Shown piece by piece: positions 48,101 to 56,610 of a stretch of DNA of 64,000 nt (its first letter is position 1; every line of letters begins with the position of its first letter). The DNA comes from Maribellus comscasis. Its GTDB lineage: Bacteria > Bacteroidota > Bacteroidia > Bacteroidales > Prolixibacteraceae. Location of the stretch: contig NZ_CP046401.1 in NCBI RefSeq assembly GCF_009762775.1, positions 2,542,001 through 2,606,000 of the forward strand, written 5' to 3'. The notes under the pieces are model-generated. The model was given only the letters and a program-made list of their open reading frames with translations, was not told the origin of the DNA and searched no databases. Made by a program: the position numbers and the translations under genes.

Positions 48101-48638
48101 TGATGCTGATCCGGAAGGAAGTTATGTACACAAAGAACCCGATGGAAAAATTGATGCCTACGACCAAACCTACTTGGGAAAAACCATTCCGGGATACTAC
48201 TATGGTATCAGCTTAAATTTCGACTATAAGAATTGGGATCTCAACCTCGACTTTCGCGGTGTTGGCGATGTTCAGAAAATAAATACACTTGGGAAACAGA
48301 GTATAAGCGGCTTTGGCAGCAATTTTGTTTCGGACTATAAAAACCGCTGGACAGAAACAAATCCGGGCAGTTCAATTCCAAGAGCAGTACAAAGCGACCC
48401 TGCAGGCAACAACCGGATTTCTGATCGCCACGTAGAAGACGCCGGATTCCTGCGTTTTCAAAATTTCCAGATTGGCTATAACTTTTCAGGAAACGTAATT
48501 GAAAAAATCGGATTAAACAACTTGCGTTGCTATGTTTCCGGATCAAATATTTTTGTCATATCACCGTATTCCGACCTCGATCCGGAAGATATTTCCACAC
48601 CAACTACCTTCTCGCTGGGTGTTAATTTAAGTTTCTAA
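45147..48638 (+). CDS. SusC-like TonB-dependent transporter with STN signalling domain
   Basis: A 1163-residue outer-membrane transporter. After the long signal peptide (ends VDTYAQ) comes an STN domain (about 45-120), the part that contacts FecR anti-sigma factors, then a carboxypeptidase-regulatory domain (about 128-215; ISGTVTGNEGEPLPGVSVVV), the EEVVVIGYGTRQKKDLTGAV TonB-linked segment, the plug (about 215-350; ATAIYGVRASNGVILITTKRG) and the barrel to the C-terminal FSLGVNLSF. It imports oligosaccharides captured with SusD. The STN domain makes it the sensor of the locus as well. Confidence 0.95.
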   Translation: MKKIQTRYGILPYRQFLMKMKITVLLFMVSIVSVMAVDTYAQSTRLTLQLNNQAIEDVLEQVENQSEFRFFYNEKVNVDKRVSLDVKNQTVFEILNKILEGTNIEYQVIGRQIALYVKGDNANFISNSQQLQISGTVTGNEGEPLPGVSVVVKGTTNGTVTNVDGFYSLQVAGTDILLFSFVGMKTQEIQVNNRTTLNVTLEEDAIGVEEVVVIGYGTRQKKDLTGAVSQINSSEITKQNSLSPELAMQGKMAGVYISNPGSDPTARPTIRIRGVSTLGYNDPLYVIDGIPLTEGGAASSDSRDQDLRGSVNVFSMINPNDIESISVLKDASATAIYGVRASNGVILITTKRGKEGKARVEVSAKYGIQNIYKRYDMASIQDYINWSMEAKDNNPAYTTDQYFPLFDSSSEYYMGNSKNYTNDWVDAALVENAPIQDYNISVSGGNQTSTYAAGAGYSNQENAMFYNVFDRYSLFFNSDHQLTKWLKIGESYRFIYTKTDSKSGSNLSSAMFGVPWQPVYDESNPYGYAAPGRDINGTFYSYGYGAATRTNFLGTAEFNKSKRDLLRNLGTVYAELSPLPGLRIKGTVSFDYYTNTRESYSEMERGLYEVARGAVYPESTGNTFGKRVNENINIVKELLIGYNNSFGKHNFDLILNAMDQQVKWNNTQMSIDGESPITDWEQRRIEEGWPNENKGLFYERNLSGLQGYMGRLSYNFDSKYYVDATVRRDGTSKFGPGYKWGTFPSFAAAWRISSEKFMEGFEWLDDLKIRAGWGQTGNQETRDYAFLSLVNMNPKAGFGSGDEDGEGIIYPASALGDFPIEDMSWETVTTSNFGFDAILLDNKLSFTAEYYNRLTDGILQTISIPKVIGALNSPVVNLAKVENKGFEFQATYSNKIGEVGYNVSANLTTVKNVVKKLYNGQPSTDGNSRIEEGYSINYIYGYKTDGIFQTTQEVEEYQSQISDAGHDAQKSPGDIIFKDIHGAPTDADPEGSYVHKEPDGKIDAYDQTYLGKTIPGYYYGISLNFDYKNWDLNLDFRGVGDVQKINTLGKQSISGFGSNFVSDYKNRWTETNPGSSIPRAVQSDPAGNNRISDRHVEDAGFLRFQNFQIGYNFSGNVIEKIGLNNLRCYVSGSNIFVISPYSDLDPEDISTPTTFSLGVNLSF

Positions 48639-48646
48639 CAACAAAT

Positions 48647-50209
48647 ATGAATACCAAAATGAAAAATATAAAAGTATCATTTAGTTTACTGTTGATTTTA
48701 ATAATCTCAATGATTTCCTGCGACGAATCAACAATCGACCTGGTCCCTATTGGAAACACAGAAGGTTCTTATTTTCAGAACGAAACCCAAATGGAAGAGG
48801 CCATTATGGGAGTATATCAGAAATTATCGTTTTTCTACGCTTTTCGGGGAGGGCAAAACAACAATGTTGCTCCGGTATGGCATTTACCCGGCGATGATTT
48901 AACTACTAGCGCAAACTACGCACTGGAAAATTTTTCAGGGTTAAACGGAAGCAATGGTCAGCTAAGTCTTTTTTACGATTTTGCATATCAACTGATTGCG
49001 AGGGCAAATACAATGCTTCAGAAAATTGAGGAAAACGGTGATTTTGCTTATTCAAACCAGCCGGAATTAAAGGATTATCACAAAGGTGAAGCTTTATTTC
49101 TAAGAGCTTACATGTACTTACAGCTCTGGAATGTATTTGGAACTGCACCTTTGATCACCGAACGTATTGTAAATATCGAGAACGCTTATCCTCCAAATTC
49201 TCAGGGGACAGAGTTGTTGGATCAGGCCATCATTGATTTGCAGGAAGCCGCACAATTACTACCTGATAGCTGGTCTGCTGAAATGAAGGGCCGTGTAACC
49301 CAAAACTCCGCGCTTGGTCTTCGGGGAAAATGTTTGGTATTTCGGGGGTCGGTAAACAATACCAATGAAGATTTTACGGCTGCAATATCAGATTTTAATA
49401 TGCTAAGCGGGATGAGTCTCACTCCTTTATACAGTCAGAATTTTGATGTATCTTATGAAAACAATGAGGAGTCACTTTTTGAATATCAGGCAAATTCCTC
49501 ACCCGGAAATGTGAACCCATTTGTTGGAGGTGCCGGTGGAAACGACGCATTTGCCGTTATTGGTGAAATTGCTGCTTACTACGGTTTTTTCACACAAAAA
49601 CCATCATGGATTGGCAATTCATATTATACTGCAACAAGTTCTGTAAAAAACGCATATGAAACAGGCGATCCCAGAAAAGATTATAATTTGAGTGCTGATC
49701 CCGATGAATCACTAAATGTAAAAAAATACATCAAAAATACCGCCTATGCAGAAGGTTGGGGAGGTGCAGGAAATGAAATTAGTGTAAACAACCCGAGAAT
49801 TTTACGTTATGCCGATATCCTTCTTCTAAAAGCAGAAGCGATTGTTCGTTCCGGAGGAAATTTGAGTGAAGCGATCTCAATCATTAACGAAATAAGGGAA
49901 AGGGCGAGAAACTCCACAGAGGATGGAACTCCGTCTGCCATTCCGGAAGATAAAGATATTTCTGAAAGCGATGCAGATGTTGTTTTGGAATGGGTTTTTG
50001 AGGAACGCAGACTCGAACTGGCTTTTGAAGAAGGACATCGTTGGTGGGATTTAAGACGTCGCCACATGGCAGGTGAAATTGATTTAAAATCACTGGATTT
50101 CCAATCACTATTGCCCGATTTTAGTTTTCAGGACGACAACATCAATTTTCCCTTGCCGGAAAAAGAAGTAGTAGAAAATCCGAATATGAACCAAAATACT
50201 GGCTATTAG
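48647..50209 (+). CDS. SusD/RagB-like glycan-binding lipoprotein
   Basis: A 520-residue lipoprotein with Cys25 (SMISCDE). The SusD-like N-terminal TPR region (about 25-230; GSYFQNETQMEEAIMGVY, ALFLRAYMYLQLWNVFGTAPL) and the RagB C-terminal region (about 350-515; LRYADILLLKAEA, VFEERRLELAFEEGHRWWDLRR) are standard. It forms the lid of the SusC transporter and binds glycan at the surface. It begins eight bases after susC. The downstream gap carries the MITE-like element. Confidence 0.95.
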   Translation: MNTKMKNIKVSFSLLLILIISMISCDESTIDLVPIGNTEGSYFQNETQMEEAIMGVYQKLSFFYAFRGGQNNNVAPVWHLPGDDLTTSANYALENFSGLNGSNGQLSLFYDFAYQLIARANTMLQKIEENGDFAYSNQPELKDYHKGEALFLRAYMYLQLWNVFGTAPLITERIVNIENAYPPNSQGTELLDQAIIDLQEAAQLLPDSWSAEMKGRVTQNSALGLRGKCLVFRGSVNNTNEDFTAAISDFNMLSGMSLTPLYSQNFDVSYENNEESLFEYQANSSPGNVNPFVGGAGGNDAFAVIGEIAAYYGFFTQKPSWIGNSYYTATSSVKNAYETGDPRKDYNLSADPDESLNVKKYIKNTAYAEGWGGAGNEISVNNPRILRYADILLLKAEAIVRSGGNLSEAISIINEIRERARNSTEDGTPSAIPEDKDISESDADVVLEWVFEERRLELAFEEGHRWWDLRRRHMAGEIDLKSLDFQSLLPDFSFQDDNINFPLPEKEVVENPNMNQNTGY

Positions 50210-50225
50210 TATAGTTTAGCTTTTC

Positions 50226-50417
50226 GAGGTTGTCCAAAAAGTAAAATAAATTGAAATGAAACTTTCATTTTATAACCGGCTTTCGTTTTACCCCTCCAAA
50301 CCTCCCCTAAAAAGGGAGGCTTAAAGTCCCCTACAGGGGATTTAGGGGTAAGAAACAAAGCGGTTACTTACGAATTGTGAGTTAATCCCATTATGAAATG
50401 ACTTTTTGGACAACCTC
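50226..50417. mobile_element. MITE-like element with 17-bp terminal inverted repeats
   Basis: The 192-bp stretch starts with GAGGTTGTCCAAAAAGT (50226-50242) and ends with its exact inverse (50401-50417). Inside are nested hairpins: TACCCCT/AGGGGTA (50289-50295, 50344-50350), CCTCCC/GGGAGG (50301, 50314) and TCCCCT/AGGGGA (50327, 50335). Even the arms between are partly complementary, so the element is a large imperfect palindrome. It codes for nothing and shows no clear target duplication. It sits between susD and the GH78 gene and may affect read-through. Confidence 0.8.
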
Positions 50418-50486
50418 TTTTTTTACTATATTTCAAGTCATTAATTTTCAAAAGCAAAAGCGACAAAACTCACCAACGATAATATT

Positions 50487-52832
50487 ATGAACCAATTACT
50501 AAAGCCTGTTTCATTTTTCCTGATCTTGCTGTGGGCACTCAATTCTATGGGTCAAAACGCGCCCTGGGTTTCTTATCCTTCAGCCAACAATACCGGTTAC
50601 GGAGTTTACCACTTCCGCAAAGCCTTTAATTTGAATAAAGTACCGGAGCAGCTGATTATTCATGTTTCAGCAGATAATCGTTACAATTTATTTGCAAACG
50701 GACAGCGTGTTTGTTACGGGCCGGCCAAGGGAGACTTACAAACTTATAAATACGATGTAATTGACATTGCACCGTTTCTAACTGCCGGAAAGAATCAGTT
50801 GGCTGCATTGGTTTATAATGGAGGAGCAGATAAACCACTGGCTTTTATTTCGGCGCAAACAGCTTTTATGTTGCGTACTGAAAATGAAGATTTTAATGAA
50901 TTAAATACCGGCAATGCATGGAAAGTATATAAAAATCCGGCTTACAAGGTAATTTCCTACAATGAAATGATTTTTAAAAATCGCTGGTTTTATGGTTTTT
51001 ATGCCTGTGGTGGCGGCGATGAGGTTTTTGCGGAAAAATATCCCTGGGGTTGGGAAACGGCTGATTTTGACGACAGAAACTGGTTAGATACTGAACCGCT
51101 GGTATTTGAGAAACAGGCTCCCTGGAACCTGGTTCCGAGGAACATTGCTTTTATGGATAATCACATTGAATATCCAGCCTGTATTCGCAAAATCGAAGGA
51201 ACTGATATTCAAACAGGAAAATGGAACGGGCAATCCAAACTCATTATTCCTGCTAATACAAAAGCTTCTTTTTTAGTTGATTTTGAAACCTTTACCATGG
51301 GTTATCCTGAATTAACTGTAAACAATGGAAAAGGTAGTTCCATTCAAATAAAATATGCCGAAGCATTGTATGAAAAAGTAAATATCAAGGCCCACCGCGA
51401 CTCGGTGAACGGGCTTTCTATGTTTGGTGTTTGGGATATTTTTCACACCGACGGTGGCTTCCGAATTTTTCGTCCGCTGTGGAAACGTGCTTTTCGCTAT
51501 GTTCAATTTAATGTCGAAACCAAAAGCAAAGCACTGGAAATTGTTTCGTTTCAAAATGAATATTCCGGTTATCCCTACCCCGAAATGGCAACTTTTGAAA
51601 GCAACAGCGACAGTTTAAATGAAATTTTTGAAATCAGCAAACGAACATTACGCATGTGTTCCGGCGAAACATATTACGACACACCATTTTATGAACAATT
51701 AAGTTACGGCGGCGATAACCGGCCAATTTCGGCCATTTCAACATACAATTCAACCGACGACCGTTTACTGCGCGAAGTACTCCGTTTATATCCGCAATCG
51801 GAAAATAAAGAAACAGGCCTGTTTAAATCGGCATATCCTTCCCAATTCGATTTTGATATGGGTGGCTGGTCAATGGCTTGGATTCAAACGTTGCGTGATT
51901 ACTATTTTATGCGGGGCGACTCGGCATTTGTAAAACAATTTCAAAATAAAATTGAAGGTGTGCTTGAATTCTATCAGCAACATCTTGATGAACGAACCGG
52001 GATGATTGGAACGGTTTCCAACCAGAGTTTTATCGACTGGAGCATTACCCAAGGAAGCATTCCCCGTTCAAATGAAAAGAAGGAAATTCAGCAGTCGGCA
52101 TTGCTTACTCTTTATTATGCCCACACACTCGATTGTGCTGCAGAACTATTCCGTGAATTGGGGTTAAAAGAAAAAGCAAATCACTGGCAGAAGGTTTCCA
52201 ATAAAATAAAAGTGGCAGTTTACACCAGTTGCCGGGACAATGAAAAACAGTTATTCCGCGATTATGCCGACAAAGAAATTTATTCGCAGCATACTAATAT
52301 TTTTGCGATCCTTTGCGATGTGGTTCCGCCTTCCCAACAAAAGGATTTGCTAAACCGAATTTTGAGTTTTGATAAATTTGATGAAATGGCCAGTTCCTAT
52401 TTTTCGTTTTTCCTGTTTAAAGCCATGCAGAAAACCGGGCAGGAAAATTTATTTTTGAGTCATTTGGATTTCTGGTACAACTTCCTTAAACGCGGCCACA
52501 CCACTTGTGGCGAAACGGGTTTTGCTTCGCACGACCGTTCCGATTGTCATGCGTGGAGTGCTCATCCGGCTTATTTCTTACTAAGTTCGGTTGGTGGAAT
52601 AAAACCAGCAGACCTTGGTTTCAAAACTGTTAAAATTACACCGCATCTGGGAAATCTGACTTTTCTGAAAGCCGACATGCCTCATCCAAAGGGCCGAATC
52701 GAAGTAGAATATGAAAAAAACCGGAAAGGACTAAAAACAAAAATTACCTTACCTCCGGGAATGAAAGGTACTTTTGAATTTAATGGAAAAACAAAAATTT
52801 TAAATGAAGGGAAAAATAATTTCAATTTGTAA
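50487..52832 (+). CDS. GH78 alpha-L-rhamnosidase
   Basis: A 781-residue exported protein (signal ends NSMGQ). Two beta-sandwich domains (about 25-360) lead into an (alpha/alpha)6-barrel (about 365-700), then a C-terminal beta-domain. The GH78 catalytic loop reads ETYYDTPFYEQLSYGGDNRP; the second acidic region is TTCGETGFASHDRSDCHAWS, followed by AHPAYFLLSSVGGIKP. Family members remove terminal alpha-L-rhamnose from polysaccharides or glycosides. The signal is not a lipobox, so it is probably periplasmic. It is the first enzyme after SusD and fixes rhamnose as a likely part of the substrate. Confidence 0.87.
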   Translation: MNQLLKPVSFFLILLWALNSMGQNAPWVSYPSANNTGYGVYHFRKAFNLNKVPEQLIIHVSADNRYNLFANGQRVCYGPAKGDLQTYKYDVIDIAPFLTAGKNQLAALVYNGGADKPLAFISAQTAFMLRTENEDFNELNTGNAWKVYKNPAYKVISYNEMIFKNRWFYGFYACGGGDEVFAEKYPWGWETADFDDRNWLDTEPLVFEKQAPWNLVPRNIAFMDNHIEYPACIRKIEGTDIQTGKWNGQSKLIIPANTKASFLVDFETFTMGYPELTVNNGKGSSIQIKYAEALYEKVNIKAHRDSVNGLSMFGVWDIFHTDGGFRIFRPLWKRAFRYVQFNVETKSKALEIVSFQNEYSGYPYPEMATFESNSDSLNEIFEISKRTLRMCSGETYYDTPFYEQLSYGGDNRPISAISTYNSTDDRLLREVLRLYPQSENKETGLFKSAYPSQFDFDMGGWSMAWIQTLRDYYFMRGDSAFVKQFQNKIEGVLEFYQQHLDERTGMIGTVSNQSFIDWSITQGSIPRSNEKKEIQQSALLTLYYAHTLDCAAELFRELGLKEKANHWQKVSNKIKVAVYTSCRDNEKQLFRDYADKEIYSQHTNIFAILCDVVPPSQQKDLLNRILSFDKFDEMASSYFSFFLFKAMQKTGQENLFLSHLDFWYNFLKRGHTTCGETGFASHDRSDCHAWSAHPAYFLLSSVGGIKPADLGFKTVKITPHLGNLTFLKADMPHPKGRIEVEYEKNRKGLKTKITLPPGMKGTFEFNGKTKILNEGKNNFNL

Positions 52833-52940
52833 AAAAGAAGTGATCTAAATTGCTTTTAAATCCAAATTTCAGCTTCGATATATTTCTTAAAATGAGTAAG
52901 ATATATTTTCTTTAAACATTCAATTCTAAACCTATCTAAA

Positions 52941-54452
52941 ATGAACCGGAAGAAAATCGTCATTACCTTTTTCAGAATAGCTATCGGCTGGCATTTTTTA
53001 TATGAAGGCCTGGCAAAGTTGTGGATGGGAAACTGGTCGGCAGCGAGTTATCTGACCAATTCAACGGGACCATTTTCCGGCTTTTATAACTGGCTGGGCG
53101 GTTCTGAAAGTTTAATGAATATTGTAGACCCTGTAAACATTGCAGGTTTGATTCTTATCGGACTTGGATTGTTCCTGGGCCTGACAATACGTATTTCTTC
53201 CATTTCGGGAATCATTTTATTATTGCTTTACTATTTTGCATATCCTCCCTTTGGTGGCTCTATCTTTGGTTCCGCAGAAGGCAACTTGTTTATTGTAAAT
53301 AAAAATCTTATTGAGGCACTGGCTCTTGTTGTTCTTCTGGTAGTTAAAGAAAAAGGGTATGGAATTTACGCCCTGAAATTTTTTCAAAAGGGAAATAAAA
53401 AGTCTGAAACAGTCCCTGAGTCCGAATCTGCTCAAAATTCAAGACGGGAAGCCATTAAAAATCTGGCTACTCTTCCCGCTTTGGGAGTTATTGGTTTTGG
53501 TGCATTCAAAGAACATGAAAAATATGGTGTAGATACGCTTTCGGGTGCTACCATTCAGGTAGGAGGTGCAGACATTAGTGAGTTAAAGGGCGAACTTCCG
53601 AAAGGAAAAATTGGCGACCACGAAATCAGCCGTTTAATAATCGGAGGAAATCTGATTGGCGGCTGGGCCCATGCCCGCGACCTGATCTATGTTTCCTCAC
53701 TTTTTCGGGCGTACAACACCGAAGCCAAAATTTTTGAAACGCTGATGCTGGCAGAAAAAGCCGGAGTAAATACCATCAACATTGGTTTTCCCACAAATGA
53801 ACTGATGCAGAAATACAAAAAAATTACCGGAAGCAAAATTAAAGTGATTTCGCAGGTGGCGCCCGATATGGAAAACAACGACTACTTTGTTAACATCGAC
53901 AAAGCCATTGATTATGGTGTTGATATTGTTCAGGTTCAGGGCAACTGGTGTGACTGGCTGGTGCGCGACAACCGGATTGATGTAATCGAAAAAATGATGG
54001 ATCGTATCCGGAGTCAGGGCTATACAGCAGGATTGGCCTCGCACACGGTTGATTCGCTGATTGCCTGCGAAGAACAGGGAATTATACCGGATTATTATAT
54101 GAAAACCATGCACCACGATAAATACTGGTCGGCCCACCCCATTGAAAACCGGGTTCCTTTTGAGGTAGATGGTAAAAACTATTTGGATCACAACAGGTTT
54201 CACAACAATATTTTTTGTCTTTTCCCCGATAAGACAATCGAATTTGTTCAGCGGGCAAAAGTCCCGGTAATGGGTTTTAAGGTGCTGGCAGCAGGAGCAA
54301 TCACTCCCGAAGATGGTTTTAACTGGGCATTTAAAAACGGAGCAGATTTTATATGTGTGGGAATGCTCGATTTCCAGATAGTAAACAATGTAAATACAAC
54401 CAACCAAATTCTGAACAGCCTGCAAGGCCGTACAAGAAAATGGTACGGATAA
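52941..54452 (+). CDS. DoxX membrane domain fused through a Tat-like signal to a TIM-barrel domain
   Basis: A 503-residue fusion. Residues 1-150 are a DoxX/DoxD-like domain with four helices (FFRIAIGWHFLYEGLAKLW, AGLILIGLGLFLGL, GIILLLLYYFAYPPFGG, LIEALALVVLLVV). A linker contains SRREAIKNLATLPALGVIGF, with the twin Arg at 168-169 followed by a hydrophobic stretch, the pattern of a Tat signal. From about 220 a TIM-barrel of aldo-keto-reductase-like type follows (IGDHEISRLIIGGNLIGGWAHA, VPVMGFKVLAAGAITPEDGFNWAF). The barrel could thus be exported folded while tethered to DoxX. The reaction is unknown; a sugar oxidoreductase is plausible in this locus. Confidence 0.75.
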   Translation: MNRKKIVITFFRIAIGWHFLYEGLAKLWMGNWSAASYLTNSTGPFSGFYNWLGGSESLMNIVDPVNIAGLILIGLGLFLGLTIRISSISGIILLLLYYFAYPPFGGSIFGSAEGNLFIVNKNLIEALALVVLLVVKEKGYGIYALKFFQKGNKKSETVPESESAQNSRREAIKNLATLPALGVIGFGAFKEHEKYGVDTLSGATIQVGGADISELKGELPKGKIGDHEISRLIIGGNLIGGWAHARDLIYVSSLFRAYNTEAKIFETLMLAEKAGVNTINIGFPTNELMQKYKKITGSKIKVISQVAPDMENNDYFVNIDKAIDYGVDIVQVQGNWCDWLVRDNRIDVIEKMMDRIRSQGYTAGLASHTVDSLIACEEQGIIPDYYMKTMHHDKYWSAHPIENRVPFEVDGKNYLDHNRFHNNIFCLFPDKTIEFVQRAKVPVMGFKVLAAGAITPEDGFNWAFKNGADFICVGMLDFQIVNNVNTTNQILNSLQGRTRKWYG

Positions 54453-54475
54453 AACAATTTGAAAAACAACATATT

Positions 54476-55321
54476 ATGAAAACTCGAATACTTAGCTTCT
54501 TAATCCTTTTTTTATCCATGGGAACAATTGCACAAAATGACAACCAGATTTATCTGCTCATCCGCACCGATGATATTGGCTCTTTTCATGCAGCAAATCT
54601 GGCCTGCATTGAAACCTATCAAAACGGAATTGCACAGTCGGTGGAATTGATGGCACCCTGTGCCTGGTTTTTGGAAGCCACAAAAATGTTAAATGAAAAT
54701 CCGGGATTTGATGTTGGAATCCATTTAACATTAACCAGCGAGTGGAGCAATACCAAGTGGCGACCCCTCACCCCCTGTCCCAGCCTGGTTGATAAAGACG
54801 GCTATTTTTTTCCTCAGGTATGGAAGAATAACAATTTCCCGGCTGGCTCATCTATTCAGGAATCGGAGTGGAAGTTGGATGAAATAGAGCAGGAATTACG
54901 CGCTCAGATTGAAATTTCGTTAAAACATGTTCCGCATATTTCGCATATAAGCACACACATGGGATTTAATGGCTTAAATCCTCAAATTGCTGCATTGGTT
55001 AATAATCTGGCAAAAGAATATCAACTTGATATCAATACGGAGGGCCTTAAACGTTTTTCGGGTTGGAGCCGTAATGATGCATACAACGAACGAATCGACA
55101 AATTCTGTGAAAATCTTGAAAAACTTACGCCCGGAAGATATCTATATGTTGAACACCCGGGATACGAAGACGGAGAAATGGAAACCGTTGGCCACAAAGG
55201 CTATGAGGATGTTGCTACCGACCGCGAATGGGTAACGCGAGTTCTAACCAGCGACAAAGTAAAAGAAACCATTCAGAAAAAGAATATCAAACTGATAAGT
55301 TACAAGGATCTGAAAAATTAG
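54476..55321 (+). CDS. Exported YdjC/ChbG-type polysaccharide deacetylase
   Basis: The ATG at 54476, 23 bp after the previous stop, starts a signal peptide ending GTIAQ and gives 281 residues; an earlier in-frame ATG lies inside the previous gene. The YdjC fold is shown by LIRTDDIGSFHAANLA (metal Asp), VGIHLTLTSEW (His) and HISTHMGF (His). Known relatives remove acetyl groups from chito-oligosaccharides, but many PUL members act on unidentified acetylated glycans. It would clear acetyl groups so that the glycosidases of the locus can act. Confidence 0.85.
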   Translation: MKTRILSFLILFLSMGTIAQNDNQIYLLIRTDDIGSFHAANLACIETYQNGIAQSVELMAPCAWFLEATKMLNENPGFDVGIHLTLTSEWSNTKWRPLTPCPSLVDKDGYFFPQVWKNNNFPAGSSIQESEWKLDEIEQELRAQIEISLKHVPHISHISTHMGFNGLNPQIAALVNNLAKEYQLDINTEGLKRFSGWSRNDAYNERIDKFCENLEKLTPGRYLYVEHPGYEDGEMETVGHKGYEDVATDREWVTRVLTSDKVKETIQKKNIKLISYKDLKN

Positions 55322-55362
55322 TATTTTTAGAAACAGATATGTAAAATTCTAAACCAACTACT

Positions 55363-56610
55363 ATGAAATCTTCCCTGTTGCATCTGTTTTGTTCTGTTTT
55401 TATTTTAATAATCGTTTCTTCCTGCACAACCGAAAAACCGGAAAGTGCAGATGAAATGCTTTTGTCTCCGCTTTTTCGTTACCAGGATTTGGAGCCACGG
55501 TGGAACAGTTTTGAAAATCCGACCACTGAAAAAGGGGCTGGAGGAAAGGAAAACAAAGGCGCCAAAGGTCATCCCTACGATAAACTTTTAGCTGGTGAAT
55601 CAAAAATATTGATGGATATCGAAGGTTCGGGAATTATTACCCGGATGTGGTTTACCATCCAGGATCGCTCGCCGGAAATGTTGCGTTCCATAAAATTGGA
55701 GATGTTTTGGGATGGTAACAAAAAGCCGGCTGTTTCTGCTCCTTTTGGCGACTTTTTTGGAAACGGACTGGGAAGAATGGTCGCCCATCAAAACGAACTG
55801 TTTGCCAATCCTGAAGGGAGATCGTTTAACTGTTTTATTCCCATGCCTTTTAAAACCGGCGCAAAAATAGTAGTTACCAACGAAGGAAACACAGATTTAA
55901 ACATGCTCTTTTATGATATCGATTTGGTAAAAACAAAAAGCTGGAATCCTGAAAATCTTTACTTTCATTGTTTCTGGAACCGCGACACGGCAACCACCCC
56001 CGGAGTAGATTATGAAATCCTCCCGCAAATTTCCGGGAAAGGCAGATTTTTGGGTGTAAACTTTGGTGTAATGGCCAACCCTGCCTACCAAAAATCATGG
56101 TGGGGAGAAGGTGAAGTTAAGATGTATCTGGATGGCGACGGAGAACTTGCAACTCTGGTTGGAACGGGAACTGAAGACTATATTGGCACAGCCTGGGGAC
56201 AGGGGAAATTTATAAACCGTTACACCGGCTGCCTGGTTGCTGACACAGAGAATGATTTCTGGACTTTTTACCGCTATCACATTCCCGACCCTGTTTTTTT
56301 TAAAAATGATATTCGTGTTACAATTCATGCCATGGGCGGCAACCAGAAAGCAAAAGTTATTGAAATGCTGGATGCCGGGGCTCCTCTGATTCCGGTCACC
56401 ATTCAAAATGCAACTAACTTTGTTCCGCTAATGGACATGGAACAACCGGTGAATTTAAAAAACAACAATCTTATCGATGGCTGGACCAATTTTTACCGTT
56501 CCGATGACTGGTCGTCAACGGCCTATTTTTATCTCGACAAACCAGCCAATCAGTTACCTGACTTACAAACTATTAACATACGAACATATAAATTAACAGA
56601 GAATGAATAA
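55363..56610 (+). CDS. GH172 (DUF2961) glycosidase lipoprotein
   Basis: A 415-residue lipoprotein with Cys21 (IVSSCTTE). The double jelly-roll DUF2961 domain, now classed as GH172, covers most of the protein. Glu271 in VGTGTEDYIGTAWG is the conserved catalytic-type acid; SGIITRMWFTIQDRSPE and APFGDFFGNGLG are further family motifs. Characterised members act on alpha-D-fructofuranosides or alpha-D-arabinofuranosides, so a furanose sugar is likely in the substrate. It overlaps the next gene by eight bases, which suggests coupled translation. Confidence 0.88.
   Translation: MKSSLLHLFCSVFILIIVSSCTTEKPESADEMLLSPLFRYQDLEPRWNSFENPTTEKGAGGKENKGAKGHPYDKLLAGESKILMDIEGSGIITRMWFTIQDRSPEMLRSIKLEMFWDGNKKPAVSAPFGDFFGNGLGRMVAHQNELFANPEGRSFNCFIPMPFKTGAKIVVTNEGNTDLNMLFYDIDLVKTKSWNPENLYFHCFWNRDTATTPGVDYEILPQISGKGRFLGVNFGVMANPAYQKSWWGEGEVKMYLDGDGELATLVGTGTEDYIGTAWGQGKFINRYTGCLVADTENDFWTFYRYHIPDPVFFKNDIRVTIHAMGGNQKAKVIEMLDAGAPLIPVTIQNATNFVPLMDMEQPVNLKNNNLIDGWTNFYRSDDWSSTAYFYLDKPANQLPDLQTINIRTYKLTENE

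Noticed and set aside
53697..54425. A long 242-codon antisense open frame inside the DoxX-fusion gene
   Set aside because: It lies wholly opposite a well-supported coding region, has a skewed His/Ile/Asn-rich composition and shows no motif. It is a by-product of codon usage on the other strand.
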